Shown here: one piece after another, positions 24,833 through 38,365 of the stretch
Numbering within the stretch: position 1 is the stretch's first letter
How the letters are laid out: the number at the start of each line of letters is the position of its first letter
NCBI RefSeq assembly: GCF_000004075.3
Contig: NC_026658.2
Location: 24,788,075-24,852,074, forward strand
DNA length: 64,000 bases
Direction of reading: 5' to 3'
Source of the DNA: Cucumis sativus
Taxonomy: Eukaryota; Streptophyta; Magnoliopsida; Cucurbitales; Cucurbitaceae
Notes under the pieces: model-generated
What the model was told of the DNA's origin: nothing
Database searches by the model: none
What the model saw: the letters and a program-made list of their open reading frames with translations, nothing else
Position numbers and translations under genes: made by a program

Positions 24833-26194
24833 ATGCCGATGTACCAGCCTTCCGGTCGGAGAAGAGAGGCCGATACGGAGCTGGGTTTAGGTGGTGGTGG
24901 GCAAGTTCTTGATGTAGAAACCGCCGTGAAAGATGGTATTCTCGGTGGCGGCGGTGGAGGCGGTGGGTTAATTAGTGAGGGCGGAATGACTGAGAAATTG
25001 GATCTGAAGGAGATAGTGGAGGAGCTTGAGAACATTGAGGTTCCTTCGGTGTTTATTTGCCCAATCTCATTAGAGCCAATGCGAGATCCTGTGACCCTTT
25101 GTACAGGACAGACCTATGAACGATCTAATATCTTGAAATGGTTCTCACTTGGCCATATCACATGTCCCACCACAATGCAAGAGCTTTGGGATGATTCAAT
25201 CACTCCCAATAACACTCTTCACCAACTCATTTACAGTTGGTTTTCCCAGAAGTATTTGGCTATGAAGAAGAGGTCTGAGGATGTGCAGGGGAGGGCTCTT
25301 GAGCTCTTAGATACATTGAAGAAGGTCAAGGGCCAAGCTAGAGTCCGAGCTTTGAAGGATCTTCGCCAAGTTGTAGCTTTGAATTCGGCGAAGAACACTG
25401 TGGAAGAAAATGGTGGTGTTGCTTTGATTTCATCTTTGTTGGGTCCTTTCACATCCCACGCTGTTGGCTCTGAAGCCCTTGGGATTTTGGTGAACTTGGA
25501 TCTTGATGCCGAGTCAAGGAGAAACCTTGTTCAACCTGCTAAGATTTCATTAATGGTGGACATGTTAAACGAGGGATCCACAGATACCAAAATCAACTGC
25601 ACCAGATTGATTGAAACGTTGCTCAATGGGGATGTTTGTGGAGCGGACACTGTCTCAAGTTTAAGTCTCTTGGTTGGATTGTTGAGATTAATCAAAGAAA
25701 AGAAACACCAAAATGGTGTTCTCGCTGGATTAAGATTGCTAAAAGCTCTGTGCTCCCAAGAACCAGTGAGGAACTCATTAGTGAGCATTGGAGCAATCCC
25801 TCAGTTGATCGAAATTCTCCCGAATTTCGACCCTGAATGTTTGGAAATTGCCCTTCACATATTGGACTCACTCTCATCTCTCTCAGAGGGGAGGGTGGCG
25901 TTGAAAGATTGCCCCAACACCATTCCAAACTTAGTCAAATTATTAATGAGAATCTCAGAGAGCTGCACTCAGCTGGCCCTATCAATTCTATGGGCAGTCT
26001 GTAAACTTGCCCCTGAAGAATGTGCATCCCAAGCTGTGGAAGCAGGCTTAGCAGCCAAGCTTCTTCTGGTGATTCAGAGTGGTTGCAACCCTGTTCTTAA
26101 ACAACGCTCTGCCGAGCTTCTAAAGCTCTGCAGCTTAAATTACACAGCAACCCATTTCATATCCAAGTGTAAGCTTACAAGAACAATACAATAA
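24833..26194 (+). CDS. PUB30-like: U-box E3 ubiquitin ligase with ARM repeats, PUB30/PUB31 type
   Basis: Single-exon gene, 453 aa. The U-box spans residues 71-142 (PSVFICPISLEPMRDPV..., then CPTTMQELW), the domain that binds the E2 enzyme; about 300 residues of armadillo-type helical repeats follow and would bind the substrate. The overall pattern (short N-terminus with KVLDL-like QVLDVETAVKDGILGG, U-box, ARM repeats, C-terminus ending KCKLTRTIQ) is that of the Arabidopsis PUB30/PUB31 pair, from memory of the family. Ligases of this group act in the cytosol or at the membrane in stress responses; PUB30 has been linked to salt tolerance. An eight-glycine run (39-45 region) precedes the U-box. 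The start is the ATG that gives the family N-terminus MPM. There are no neighbours that suggest a shared pathway. Confidence 0.93.
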   Translation: MPMYQPSGRRREADTELGLGGGGQVLDVETAVKDGILGGGGGGGGLISEGGMTEKLDLKEIVEELENIEVPSVFICPISLEPMRDPVTLCTGQTYERSNILKWFSLGHITCPTTMQELWDDSITPNNTLHQLIYSWFSQKYLAMKKRSEDVQGRALELLDTLKKVKGQARVRALKDLRQVVALNSAKNTVEENGGVALISSLLGPFTSHAVGSEALGILVNLDLDAESRRNLVQPAKISLMVDMLNEGSTDTKINCTRLIETLLNGDVCGADTVSSLSLLVGLLRLIKEKKHQNGVLAGLRLLKALCSQEPVRNSLVSIGAIPQLIEILPNFDPECLEIALHILDSLSSLSEGRVALKDCPNTIPNLVKLLMRISESCTQLALSILWAVCKLAPEECASQAVEAGLAAKLLLVIQSGCNPVLKQRSAELLKLCSLNYTATHFISKCKLTRTIQ

Positions 26195-29100
26195 GGAACA
26201 AAAGAAAAAAAAGGCAAAAACCAGCCAAATTGGAATACAGAAACCACCATCTCTATAGAGCTCCATTCCAGTTGATGAAGAAAAGAAAAACAAAAAAATT
26301 ATCATAAGGAGCAGTGGGCATTGACATTTTTCAAGAATAAGCCTGATCAGCAAAAATGGCCATTAAAATCTAAAAGCACAGAGTAGAACATGGCTTCTCA
26401 GTAATAGATTCTTATGTGGATAAGATAAGATAAGATTCTTGTTAGCCTGAGTTTTGAAGAAAGAATGAAAGTCTGTTTTTTCCTGCATTTAGGGTTCTTT
26501 TTCTTCTCCTTCTCCTTCTCCTTCTTTCTTATTCCATCTGGGGATGAATCAATCAAAGTGGAGGGGGGGTGAGTTTTGAAGTCTCACCATTGTAAATTTT
26601 TGTAGAGCTTTTTTGTTGACCTATCAAATCAAATCAAATCTTTGTATGATGATGATGAAGAACAATTTATGATCAATATTATTTTTTTTTCCTTGTTTGG
26701 GTTGCTTTCTTTTACCCTCTGCCTTCTAAAGTGTTGATTAGTAAATGAATCAGAATCAGGATGTTGATGGAGTAGAATGATTACATTTGTTGAAACAATT
26801 TTCATGGACAATGGAACAGTGTTTGGTCATTATTCTGTTTTAAAGTAAAAATAAAAATAAAAATCGTAGGCTGGGAATTAATTGAGTTTAGTTGTAAGAT
26901 GAGAAGATTATGGTTTAGAATTAAAGTAAAGAAAGAAAGAAACAAATAAATAAATAAATAAAGTACAATTGGGATAAAGGGTCCCCCAAAGATTGAAAGG
27001 CTTTTTGATGTTTGTGTGAGAGAGAGAGAGAAAAAAAAAAGGGTTGATTGAGAGTTTGGATATGATTGGTCATGAATGGCCAGAAAATTGGTCGGAAACT
27101 GTCTACCATCGAAAAAGGTAAAAGAGGATAAGGATCCTCTTCATAATATATTTTCTATTACATTACTTCTTAATACTTATTTCCTTTCACTAACCCTTTT
27201 ATCCCACAATTATTCATTTCTTTTTCACCAAACTTCCCCCTTATATTATCTCTCCATATTTATTTTCCATAACTTTCTCTAACAATTATATTATTAATCT
27301 TACATTAAACATTATTTTGTTGTCTTAATCTAGTTACTGTCAACACCATTACTCTCCCTTCATCATTTTTATTTTTTATTATTGTATTTACTATTTTTGT
27401 TCGAGAAGAAAAGGGTTATTTTCATGGCATATTTAGCTGTTTTACTTTAGATGTTGGGTTAATAATAAGAATTGTAATTATTGGGTGGAGGGTAGATGGG
27501 TATAGTGTTTTGATATTGTGGGGTTCCTTTTGGCTCTCCTTTTGTTCTCACAAATGGGTGCACACGGTCAACTCTTTTCTCCCATTTTTCAAAAGGGAAA
27601 AAAGGAAGAACCCAATACAAATTATTTGAATATCATATGAAATTAATCCATTTTCAAAAAAAAAAAGAAAAAGAAAAAAAAAAGGAAAATGGGAAATTTT
27701 GGTGGGGGATTCGAAAAAATTTGAAAGATGACATTAATGGAGAAAAATAAAGAGATGTCGCTATTGAAATGGGTGTGTGGGCACATGGACATGGTGTTAA
27801 TATTATTAAATCATATGCACATTAATATATTATTATACACAACTCTCTCACTATTTCTTCTCTTTTCTTTTCTTTTTTCTTTTTTTCTTTTTTGAGAGTG
27901 TTCCAACCAATCAAATAGGCACCCACTTCTGGTTGGTCTCTTCTTTGTCCCAAATCCAAATGATCACTTCAGAATTTGCTATGAAATTTTTGAAACAAAC
28001 AACCACACCCTTTTCTCTCTTTCTTTTTTGTTTAATTGATGAAGATTGATGTTAGGATTTCAGCATGTCTCTTATATTTGTGAAGGAAAACTGCACTATA
28101 TCATCCTCTAAATTTAATAAACTTTTATCTTTTGAAGGGATGATGATGATTAGTAAGGAGGGGTGTATGGTCTAATACTATTTTAATATTAAGTTTCTAA
28201 ACAATAATGTGTTTTTAATAAGTTCGTAAAAGTATTAACACTATTAATGAAAAGAATCATCTAAATAATTATAAGAAGGGATGAGGACAAGAGAGTCCAT
28301 GCATATTTATCATTTAGTTAACTACTCTTCCCTCCAAGGGATCACTTGGGGCCACTCTTTTGTCCTTATTATATTAATGGTTTCTCTTTAAATTAAAAAA
28401 AAAAAAATGAATGTATCTCCAAAAATATAAGAAAAATAAATCACTCTACCAAAGTAATTTTTATTTAATGAGTTTCTTTTAAATTTCTTACACATTTTAT
28501 TTACTCATACTAAATATTTTCGATCTAATAGTATACACCTATTAATTTGAATCTAACTTACTCATTAATCACAATAATATAAATAAATAAATAAACACTT
28601 TTCCAAAATTTAAGAATATTTTGAATTCGAATGGATTGGGCTGGACAACAGTGAAATCAAAGGAAAATGTGGGCCGGTCTTGTTTTGATTGGACCGAGTT
28701 GATAAGATGGCCCAGTCATAACTTGAGCCACAAACCAAGTTCACACATTTCAGCATTTCGCTCGTCCTGTAAATAGTTTTACTTTTCAAACTAAAATAAT
28801 TTAGTTTCCAACTCGTTCTATTATAACCAAAATTAAAATGATATATCTTCGAAAATTAAAACTATTATAACCTAATAACCATCTTCTTGCCCTCAACCAC
28901 TTCTAAGTTAGTTTTTTCTATCTTTAATGGCCCATGTGTAGTTTTAATCTGCCTCTCAATTTGTTTTATCTGTCTTGAATCCCTTGGTTATTTGTTTCTC
29001 TTAGTAACAAAAAATATAGATAGAAAAAAATGGATTTAATGTCACCTTCTATAGTCTTTTAAAGAATAAAATGAAAATTAGTAGAGGTATAAAATTGACG

Positions 29101-29300
29101 TGAGCTGTTGGTATAAACTTAAATTTATCCAATTTGAATTTATATATTTTGAAGGAGTGTTATCAATTAAAATCTTTATATCATATTAAATAGTCCTTCT
29201 TTATAAGGTAGAAAATAAAATAAAAAAAAAGAAGGTAAAAAACATGAATAATAATAACAATAATTAAAAGACGAAGGGGTGAAGTAAGAAAGGAAAGGGT
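26195..29300. other. 3' UTR of the U-box gene, then AT-rich intergenic DNA
   Basis: 26195 to about 26870 is probably the 3' UTR and end of the U-box gene (AATAAA-like runs near 26850). The rest is AT-rich with homopolymer and CT tracts. Near 28670-28720 there are GGGCC/GGCCC motifs of the kind often found in plant housekeeping promoters, upstream of the BSD gene. Confidence 0.45.
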
Positions 29301-29366
29301 ATGGAATGGCATAATAAGAGAGGAAGTCTTAAACAGTCACTTTCTTCACCGTCCGAATCGGATGCA

Positions 29367-32299
29367 ATGTCATGGTTGGCTCGCTCCATTGCCAACTCCC
29401 TTCGCCTTGAAGACGAAGATGGCGAACACAACGACGCCGTTTCCCCCATTCCCTCCGATCCTCCTTCTCCCTCTACCTCTCCACCCAACCTCATGGATTC
29501 CCAATCCCAACTCCACGATGAAGCATTATCTCGCGGTGTCAAAGACGACTTGACTGAATTCAAACAAACCCTAACCCGCCAATTTTGGGGTGTCGCCTCT
29601 TTCCTTGCCCCGCCCCCGCCTCATCCCCGCCTTGATGGGGATCTACCTGCCCCTCCCGATTGGAAGCCCTCCGACCCGTCTAATCACTCTGATCCCTCCA
29701 TCTCCGGGGACGAAGAGGACGAAGAATACGAGGACCACCCCTCCGATCCGGTTGAGGTATTGAAGATGCGTTCGAATTATGATGCGTTTTCGAAATCAGG
29801 GAATTTACAGGGGGAATGCTATGAGACGGTGGATTGGGGGGATGCTGTTGGGATCACTGATGAAGTGCTGACGTTTGCCACCAACATTGCAATGCACCCT
29901 GAGACTTGGATTGATTTCCCAATTGATGAGGAGGAGGACAACGATGGTATGTTTCTTTTCCTATTTTTGCCACCCGATTCTTTAGAAGCTTGTTGATTGA
30001 ACTCCCCACGAAGAAGAATCTGTTATCTTAACTTGATTTCATTCGTTTTTATCGGGTGTAGGACGAGGGTTGTTCAATGTTTGCTAATGATCTTAAGCGT
30101 CATCGATCTTTAATGAAATGCTTACTTGATGCTGGAAATGTTTGTGAAATGGAGACTTTAATGACAATTGACTATTCGAGTGTTCCATTCTTTTTGGATC
30201 TACAGCTCCCGGGCTGCTAGTAATTTATCTTGGGGTACTTTGGGTGCCGCAGTTAAATTTCCGCAATAAGCACAAAAAGCTTAAAGCTGTATCCTAATTA
30301 GGCGACCATTTTTTAAAATAAATTTGGTATCTTTATTTAGCGTCTTTGTGGTCGTCCTAATACAATAGACAGGTATCAATCTTCTTAGATTTAACTTATT
30401 TTTTGGGCTTGAGGATAGTACTTTTGGTTCATGCCTCAGCTTTTGTATTGTTGGCCACCTGACTTATTATAACACGGGCTTACTTAAAGCTGCAAGATCA
30501 TGTGCAGGGTAATCTAGAAATTGTGGACCTCCCTTTTATATCATTCCTTTATATCTCCTTTTTTCTGCTTCTTGATGTCAAATACTTTTTCCTACCTTTT
30601 GGTCTTTCTGTGGTCAGAAGCTGTAATATTGTGGTCTCGGTGCTATACGACATGTATATTCACTTATTCCATTCATGTGTTTTCTAAATCATTCATTCAA
30701 TGTGTCGATACATTTACTTTGTGATACGAAGGATAAACCCCCTATTCAGTTCAATTACACTTTGTGAAAACTTCGAGAGTTTTAGTGATAGTTTTGCTAT
30801 TCAATAAGTCAATTTGTCACCTGTTAGAGAATGTCCATGTGTAGGTTGTAGTGTACATGGATCCTTTACGTGATGTGGAATACCTTTCTTTGTATATGAC
30901 TAGTATGAAGTGTAGAATTCACATAGGTGAAGATAGCAAAATGTTGTGCATGAAGGAGAGAATTACGCCACTACAACACCTGGGAACTTGTTGGTTATAC
31001 TTCATTTATCAATCTAAAAGCATATCACATATTTCATTAGAGGCAATTTTGTACATCATATATAGTTCAAATATATGCACTTCTTTCTTATACGATCAAG
31101 TATTACCAAGTATTTTGTACTGCAAAATACACTGTATACTGAATTCGATCACAATTCCATCTCTTGTTCCTGGCTGTGTAAGATGAATGAGAAAGAAATG
31201 ATATTGGTGATCCAATTATATGATTATATGTGGACCTTTTCATTAAAAAATTGGACTTCGGTGTTCTTTGACTTTCTGTTTCTATGATGTTTTTTCACAT
31301 TGTTCAACTCTGTATATTTACTTCTTTAGACCCTTCTTTTTTTTTTTTTTTTTTAGATTTTGAAATGTCTGATGCCCAAAAAGAGCATGCTTTCACTATT
31401 GAACATCTTGCTCCTAGATTAGCTGCTCTCAGAATTGAGCTCTGTCCTTGCCATATGAGTGAGAGTTACTTTTGGAAAGTCTATTTTGTGCTCCTGCATT
31501 CAAGACTCAATAAGCATGATGCAGAGATTTTATCTACTCCACAGGTTGACTACTCTTTCTTTTCTTTCTTTCTTTTTTCTAACATTGCAATGGAACCTCT
31601 CTATAGTTGAACTATACTTTCTATTTTGTTACGTGGTTGGCGTGGTGGTGCGAATTATTAATTTAAGGTCCCATGGGCCGTTGTAGTTAACATGTACCAA
31701 AATGACTGTTTTATCTAGAATTAATCGATACCTTTGATTGAAATTATGATTGCAGTATAATTAGGATTCCTCAAAACTTGTAGGTAGCAGCAGCAAGATC
31801 AATGTGGATGCAGGAATTACAAAAGCAGACCAAGCCAGAGTCTTACTGGGGTGACAGAGACACTTTTGAATTGAAAGACAGCTCAGATGTGCTGCAGGAA
31901 GACAATAGTCCCATGGCATTCCATGATACTCATTCTGGATCTACGTTGCCTTGGACATTTACATCTGAGCCAAGCATGTCATCTGTGTCGAGCAATTATG
32001 AGACAGAAAAATATCAAATGGAGAGTTCTGAAACACAATTCATTGATAAATCTGTTATTGTTGAAAAACCTCTAATTAAGAATGGGGATAAAAAGTCGAC
32101 AGTTGGGTCTTCTTCAAAATTAATTGTTCAGAACTATGAGGAGGAGTCAGATAATGACTGGCTAGAGGAAGACTCTGAGTTAGGTGGTTGTAATGGGACC
32201 ATTCTCCCTCTGGAGAACGAAGAAGATATTTCTTTCAGCGATCTGGATGATGATGATATGGTTCTGCCAGCTAAATTTAAGATTGCTTCAAAAGAATAG
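29367..32299 (+). CDS. BSD domain-containing protein
   Basis: Three exons: 29367-29946, 31357-31544 and 31784-32299, giving 427 aa, with phases 1 and 0 and GT-AG introns of 1410 and 239 bp. The N-terminus MSWLARSIANSL is typical of plant BSD proteins; an in-frame ATG at 29301 would add 22 aa. The BSD domain covers about residues 163-255 (EVLTFATNIAMHPETWIDFP, then EHAFTIEHLAPRLAALR and SESYFWKVYFVLLHSRL) and contains the tryptophan and Phe-Trp pairs for which BSD-type folds are known. Proline-rich and acidic low-complexity stretches flank it, and the C-terminus is acidic (ESDNDWLEED). BSD domains occur in TFIIH p62 and synapse-associated proteins; the role of this plant subgroup is not established. 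Confidence 0.92.
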
Positions 32300-34640
32300 G
32301 GAAAGCTCAACAACAAGAACTAAAAATTCAAGGTGTTGCTTCCGATTGTGTATGTTTTGCTGATTAGGCTAAAAGAATTACAAAGTCAGTCTGACAAGCT
32401 TGTTGGGTTTCAGATACCGATTCTGAAATTGCTTTTAGTGGGTTGGGTGCAATTGTAAATGATACGAATGATCATTCTGATTTGAAAGAGTGTATCTTCA
32501 TAATGTGTTTCTATTTGGTTTCTAGTTTGGGATTGTGTAAAGAATGTACCAGTAAATAGACAAAAAGGGAAAAGATACAAGATTCTTTTTGTTCCATACC
32601 ATACCATACCTGTGATGATTGTCCTCATCCTTTTTGGTCTGTCAGGCATTCCCAAATACTTAAAAAATCTTCCCCTGTCAGGAATGGAGATTCATTTGAA
32701 GCTGTCTGACAGAAGAAAGCGCTATAAACAGCCAAAGGAGCCATCGAATGGTATAAGCTAAGGCAATTGAGAAAGAAGGTTCTGTTGGATTTCTATATTT
32801 GTATTTTGAAGTGAAGGGGAGGAAGTTACGTCTCTGTCTCGTCCATAACAGGTACCTACTTTACGACCTTAATGGACCATTTCTTTAAAAAAAAGATTTC
32901 ATTGCTGTACTTTTTACCTCTATACTTCGTGAAGATATATAGCTTTAGTTATCATATATTGGCAGATAGGGCTTTGTTTCAATCCTGTTGCCGTAGGAAT
33001 GGAATTGGCAAGTTGGTCAATTATTTTAATATTTGAATATTAGCTAGTTTGTTTGTTTGTTTGTTTAAAAGTGATACCAGAAATTGAACCGAAACGTACT
33101 GACCACAATCACTCTGGATGAGATTTGTTGTTGAGTGTGAGAAAGAAGACAAACAGGATAAAGAATTGTAGGATAATAGAAAAGAAAGACAGAGGAGGAG
33201 AGGAAAGTTTGAGGAAAATATAGGGAAAAAAAGGGTTTTCTTTAAGGAAAATTATTGTCAGCCACTCACAAATTCAACAGTTAACGAAGGTCTTGATGAC
33301 GTGGATGAAAGAAAAGGATATGACCCTCACCATTTCCTAGAAATTCATCAACAAAATATTGGGTCTCAACGGTGGAATTACACGTCTTTCTTACCGTTAA
33401 GGTTATATTCACTTTAACACATTGCTACCGTATTTGATCGAAGTTGGACGTTTTTTATAAGGCTGATTTTACAATGAAAGTCCTATTGGTAATGATTAAA
33501 TTTTGAAAAATGTGAGTAATTGAGGTGAAATGATATAAAATCGTAAAGCGTAGAACGATTGAATTTTGTATTACAAATTAAATCTAAAATGTTCTATCTA
33601 AATATGAGTTTTGGATTATATTACAACCTAAATTATATAATTTATCTAAAGAAAACAAATTAGTTAGCTTAATTTTGTGAGTACTTCAACACATATCAGA
33701 TTTCAAGCTTACTTCAAAACATATCAGATTAAAATGGACAATTTTTACTCTTTTTTTTCTTTAAACATTTATTGCAATTCTTTTTCACTACATTCAATTT
33801 TTACTAAACAATTTTACAAAAATGACATTTGAATAAGACTTGTAAGACATGCAAATTTCAACAAAAATGTAAGTGAGCTTCAGTTTTGGATAAATGCATA
33901 TAAAGTTAATTCTACCATATCTTTTTCAACAACAAAAAGAATGTTACAACAGTAATTTGAGCAAAAATTGATAGAAAAATAAATAGTGTAAAAGAAAAAA
34001 AAAACATTTTTAGATGTTTCACAATATTCTAAACCAAAATTTGTAATTTATCGTAATTTATAACAAAAGTTGGAAATGTTGATCGAAATATGGTGATTCA
34101 ATTTTTAAAAAGTATTGACAAATTGAGATCAAAGAACATCTATAAAAAATATATATACATATTAATGAATGAATAAAGAATTAATTGTAAATATTTGAAA
34201 AGTTGTTAAGAGATTTAGATAAGTTAGGTGGATTTTGAACGTATTAAAAATGTGAAAAAGTATGAAAAAATAAAACCATAATTTTAGATCCCAATGGTTC
34301 GTTTTGTGGGGAAGTTGAATTGTTTCTGATTGGTCATCTCATTCCCATCTGCGATTTCGTTGTTTCCGTGTAGGAATGGGAGAACCGACCCGAACGTGGA
34401 CTCCTCTTCCTCCTTCAATTCATTCTTTCTTCTTTTCATTTCTATTCTTTCTTAACCAGATTCCTTTGTAATCGTATCATATTCGTATATCGTAACGAGG
34501 ATCCCGAACTCCAACGCTCATTCAATCCATCATCACTTATTCTGTGTCTCTCCCCACTTGTCGCCTGATGACCTTTTCTCAGAAATTTTGTTATATCTTT
34601 CACCTTTGACCCCTTAATCTTCATTGATTTCCAACAATTT
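32300..34640. other. 3' UTR of BSD gene and intergenic DNA
   Basis: About 32300-32850 probably includes the 3' UTR of the BSD gene. 33400-34290 is AT-rich with nothing recognised. 34290-34814 is presumably promoter and 5' leader of the next gene. Confidence 0.45.
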
Positions 34641-34814
34641 CTCCGAAAAGGTTTGCGATTCTGTTTTATTTATTGGGTTTCTTCTGTTTCCATTCATCGA
34701 GTGGGAAAACCCAACAAGTTTTCTCCTCCTTCCTTGTTCATTGTTGCGCCATTTTTCCATTCCATATCTGGGGTTCGGTTTGATTTGGGATTTAGGGTTT
34801 GTTTGAGTCTTGCT

Positions 34815-36083
34815 ATGGATTTTGAACTGGTTAGAAGGGGTTTGGGATTCTCTCAGAGAAACAAGAAGTGGCTTGTTCTATTGGCTCTCACGGGGGTTTC
34901 TGGTTATGGTGCTTACAAGGTCTATCATTTGCCTTCTGTGGAGACGAAGAGGAAGAGACTGATGAGACTCTTTGGCGCCATGATTTCTGTTGCTGACATG
35001 GTTGCTGATTCTTCTGAAGCTATTGGAGTAATTTCTAAGGACTTGAAGGAGTTTCTGAAATCTGATTCTGACCAGATTCCCAACAGCTTGAAGCAAATTT
35101 CCAAAATTGCCAAGTCTGGGGAGTTTTCGGAGTCTCTGGAAAAGGTTACTGAGGCTTTCGCGGTTGGGATGATGAGAGGTTATAAATCTGTGACAAAGAA
35201 TGAACAAAATTCTGAGGCGGATTCGACAAATTCGACCTTTTCTTCTGGTGTTGTGGAGAAGCTATTTTCTACTAATGGAACTGGTTTTGCTTCTGTTGTG
35301 GTTGGAAGTTTTGCAAGGAATTTGGTCATGGGATATTACTCGATCTCTGGATCAGTTGATGCAAGTGGGAATCCACAGAAAATTGACAATTCTGGATCTG
35401 AATTTCCAGACGTGCCCAGATGGGTAACTGTGGCCTCCAATGAGAAATGCAAAAATGTTATTGCAGATTGCATACAAGTTTTTGTTAGCACTGCAGTTGG
35501 TGTGTATCTTGATAAAACAATGGATGTTAATGTGTACAATGACCTGTTTAGTGGATTGACCAATCCCACCCATCAGGACAAGGTGAAGGACATGCTTGTT
35601 TCTGTTTGTAATGGTGCTGTGGAAACTCTGGTAAAATCATCTCATCAGGTATTGACAAGCTCGCGATCGACTTCAAATTTGAGTCCGGTTTCACCTTGTA
35701 ATGGAGTGTCAAAGATAGGAGACGTACCATTTTCTGAAGGAACCTATCCAAAGAAGATGGCTGTGGCCAGCTCAACTGAGGGTACTCAAAATGGATGGGT
35801 TGACACCGTTTCATCTACTTTGGCAGTTCCTAGAAATAGGAAGTTTGTGCTTGATTTAACTGGTAGGGTGACCTTTGAAACAACAAGATCTGTTGTCGAA
35901 TATTTCTTGTGGAAGCTAATGGATGGTCTGAAGAGAAGTCTTGATACAGTTCATGATGAAGTTGTGGGTAGGGGATTGGAAGTTATCAGATACTTTTGTG
36001 CAAAGTCTTCTGTTATTGTCACGATATGTTTGGCATTATACCTACATGTATTTGGTGGCACTAGACTTCTGGTTCCTGCATAA
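34815..36083 (+). CDS. PHLOEM PROTEIN 2-LIKE A10-like membrane protein
   Basis: Single exon, 422 aa from ATG 34815; the frame is open upstream to 34653, but MDFELVRRGLGF matches the family N-terminus. A hydrophobic segment at about residues 19-38 (WLVLLALTGVSGYGAYKVYH) and another at about 398-419 near the C-terminus suggest a membrane protein. Between them are the conserved LFGAMISVADMVADSSE and SKDLKEFLKSDSDQIPNSLK stretches that I recognise from Arabidopsis PP2-A10-type proteins. Despite the name I see no Nictaba/PP2 lectin domain. The biochemical function is unknown; any phloem role rests only on the family name. Confidence 0.88.
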   Translation: MDFELVRRGLGFSQRNKKWLVLLALTGVSGYGAYKVYHLPSVETKRKRLMRLFGAMISVADMVADSSEAIGVISKDLKEFLKSDSDQIPNSLKQISKIAKSGEFSESLEKVTEAFAVGMMRGYKSVTKNEQNSEADSTNSTFSSGVVEKLFSTNGTGFASVVVGSFARNLVMGYYSISGSVDASGNPQKIDNSGSEFPDVPRWVTVASNEKCKNVIADCIQVFVSTAVGVYLDKTMDVNVYNDLFSGLTNPTHQDKVKDMLVSVCNGAVETLVKSSHQVLTSSRSTSNLSPVSPCNGVSKIGDVPFSEGTYPKKMAVASSTEGTQNGWVDTVSSTLAVPRNRKFVLDLTGRVTFETTRSVVEYFLWKLMDGLKRSLDTVHDEVVGRGLEVIRYFCAKSSVIVTICLALYLHVFGGTRLLVPA

Positions 36084-38365
36084 TATAAGAGCCGGATGTA
36101 GTGTAGGCCACTTAGATTAGAAAGTATATACCATTGTTGCATTTAGGGAAGGGTTTTGTACTTCTCCAATATCATTCAAAGTTTAATGATAATGATACTT
36201 CTTAAACAAATGCATATATTGATGCATAAGTAATTTCTACCATCTTCTCTCTATTTCTCTCTTGTTTGTGTGTGATGCATTGTGTCTTAAATTTTCTGAG
36301 ATATGTTGCTCCATCTAATATATGAGAATTAAGCAATCAGTGTGCCTAAACCTTCTTGTTGGAGCAATTGCCATCGAATTACTGACAATGAAATTACTTG
36401 CATCTTTTCTGTCGATGATTTATTTAGTTTGTATAGTTTTTAAAGGTCATGTCTGTTATGGGGGACAATTTTACCAAAGCAACACTTTCTTAGCTAGTTT
36501 GCTTTGTTCCAATAATATTAAATGCCATAAGTTTAACTTTGATTCTCTAGTCTTTCTTATTAGAATGTCTTAAATTTGCTATCTACCATTACGAATGACC
36601 AAGCACAAGGGTCATTGAGTTCTCAATGATGCATATTTTTCTCTGTTTCTCTCAACTTAGCATGAGCTACTTTAGCATATAGGCAAGCTCCATGTGACTT
36701 TTATTTCTATTCCGCATAATACCTGTACAAGTCTCTTTTGTCCTTTGAGCAGTACACAACACATAGTTTCTTCTATTCTAATTATAGAAGTTCTATTGAT
36801 TCAAATAATAACTCCGCAGGATTGATTTCACCCATCACCCCACTCCCTCAGTTACCTTATTATTATGTTCTACAATTCTACCGTATTCTTGCATTTGCCA
36901 TCTGGCTGATGAATATGGTTACCAACTTTATGTTTAGCCATACATGATACATGACAGAGTACTTGCAAGTCCTTACAAAAAACTCGGGTTACTAATTAAC
37001 ATTCTTCACTATCGGACAGATTTTGTTGTCATCGGCACGTTTCTGATCTCACAAGTCATTGTCACAGAACTGTTTTGCAGATCATAAGGTAAATCTTTTT
37101 CAGAAACTAAATGGTATGTTCATAAATCAAGGCTTGCGCGCACCATCTTGGATGTATCCTTTGTGATGTTCTGAATTTTTTACGGATACTGTGGGGTGGG
37201 GTGGGAGGCTTTGCTGGAAAGTTGGAACTTCTATTTACTTCAACTTCCTCAATTTACTCTACAAAATCGATTAATCACTTTCTTTCTGGTTGGAAAGTAA
37301 GCAGTAAGTCCACATTGACATTTCATGAGCAAATAAGATTGCTTTTCCAGAGTGGGTTTAATAGAATTCTCGTTGTTAAAGAGATTATTTACTCAGTAGG
37401 TTTGCTTATAGGTGAGGAGGAGGGTATTAACCCCATGATGATATGCATTTTTAACACTTGGGTTTCATCATTACAATCATCTCATTCTTTTATCTTTAAT
37501 GTGCACTTCCTTTACCTTCATTTTGTTGTAACATTTGTTTATGTCAAGTAGGTCTTTAGAATCATGCCTTCTAGTACTAGAGAAGCCAACCAATGGATTA
37601 TGATTCCTTTTGCTCGTTATCTCCTAGAAACTGCCTCCACGTTTCTCCTCCTACTAACCTCAAATATATTGAAATACCCCATTGTCTTCACTTTTTAAAG
37701 TTGAATATGCATTACTTTAGCTTCATTTTCCAATCTCTTGAAAATTTATGGTATTTTGACTGATATTATTGTTCATATCTCCATCATATTTTGATTGAAT
37801 TATGAAGAGAGAGAGAGAGAGAGTAAAAGCTGAAGTGAGAAGGAAGAATGCTAGGGCAGCTGCCAGCTATAAGCGGCGGCAAATACATTCATGCAGGCCC
37901 CGTAGGACCATTGGAGAGTATGGCATAATCTTATAAGTTGCTTTCAAATTTGTTTTTGTTTTTTGTTTAAATGGCCCCTGATTTTGAATAAGGCTTTGTA
38001 ATTGTTTGTTGATGATTTTTTTAACAAGGCCCAAAATTCAAATCATGATTGGCTCTTTGCACGCTTTGTTAGTAACTTTTGTTATTTTATTTATTTATTT
38101 ATTTCCTTTTGTAAAGATCTTTGTTTAGTGATTTAACTTCCACTGTCTTTTACAAAATTTATACTCACATTGTCGGTAAATTTAACAGTATGAAAGGGCA
38201 TGCTTCAAAAATTCAACCCTTAATTATTAAAACAGGATCTATAGAAGATGCTTCTTTAGAACTTATAAACTGCTATAGGTTTAGAGCTTTCATAACTTTG
38301 TCTCTGTGTTTTCTCTCTCTGTTTCTGACTCACGGCTAAGGAAAGAGCTTAAAATTTCCTTTTTC
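36084..38365. other. 3' UTR and intergenic DNA
   Basis: After the PP2-A10-like gene no clear gene is seen. Frames at 36322-36573 and 37201-37551 lack family resemblance and are probably chance. A GA microsatellite lies at about 37805-37822, followed by an arginine/alanine-rich short frame near 37823-37920 that I cannot assign. Confidence 0.4.
37805..37822. repeat. GA microsatellite
   Basis: Nine GA repeats in the region upstream of the small unknown gene. Confidence 0.85.

Noticed and set aside
24448..25035. 195-codon minus-strand frame opposite the U-box gene
   Set aside because: Proline and serine run is the antisense of the glycine-rich N-terminus of the U-box protein; a shadow.
37201..37551. 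116-codon plus-strand frame after the PP2-A10-like gene
   Set aside because: No family resemblance, AT-driven composition and no supporting splice or promoter signals.
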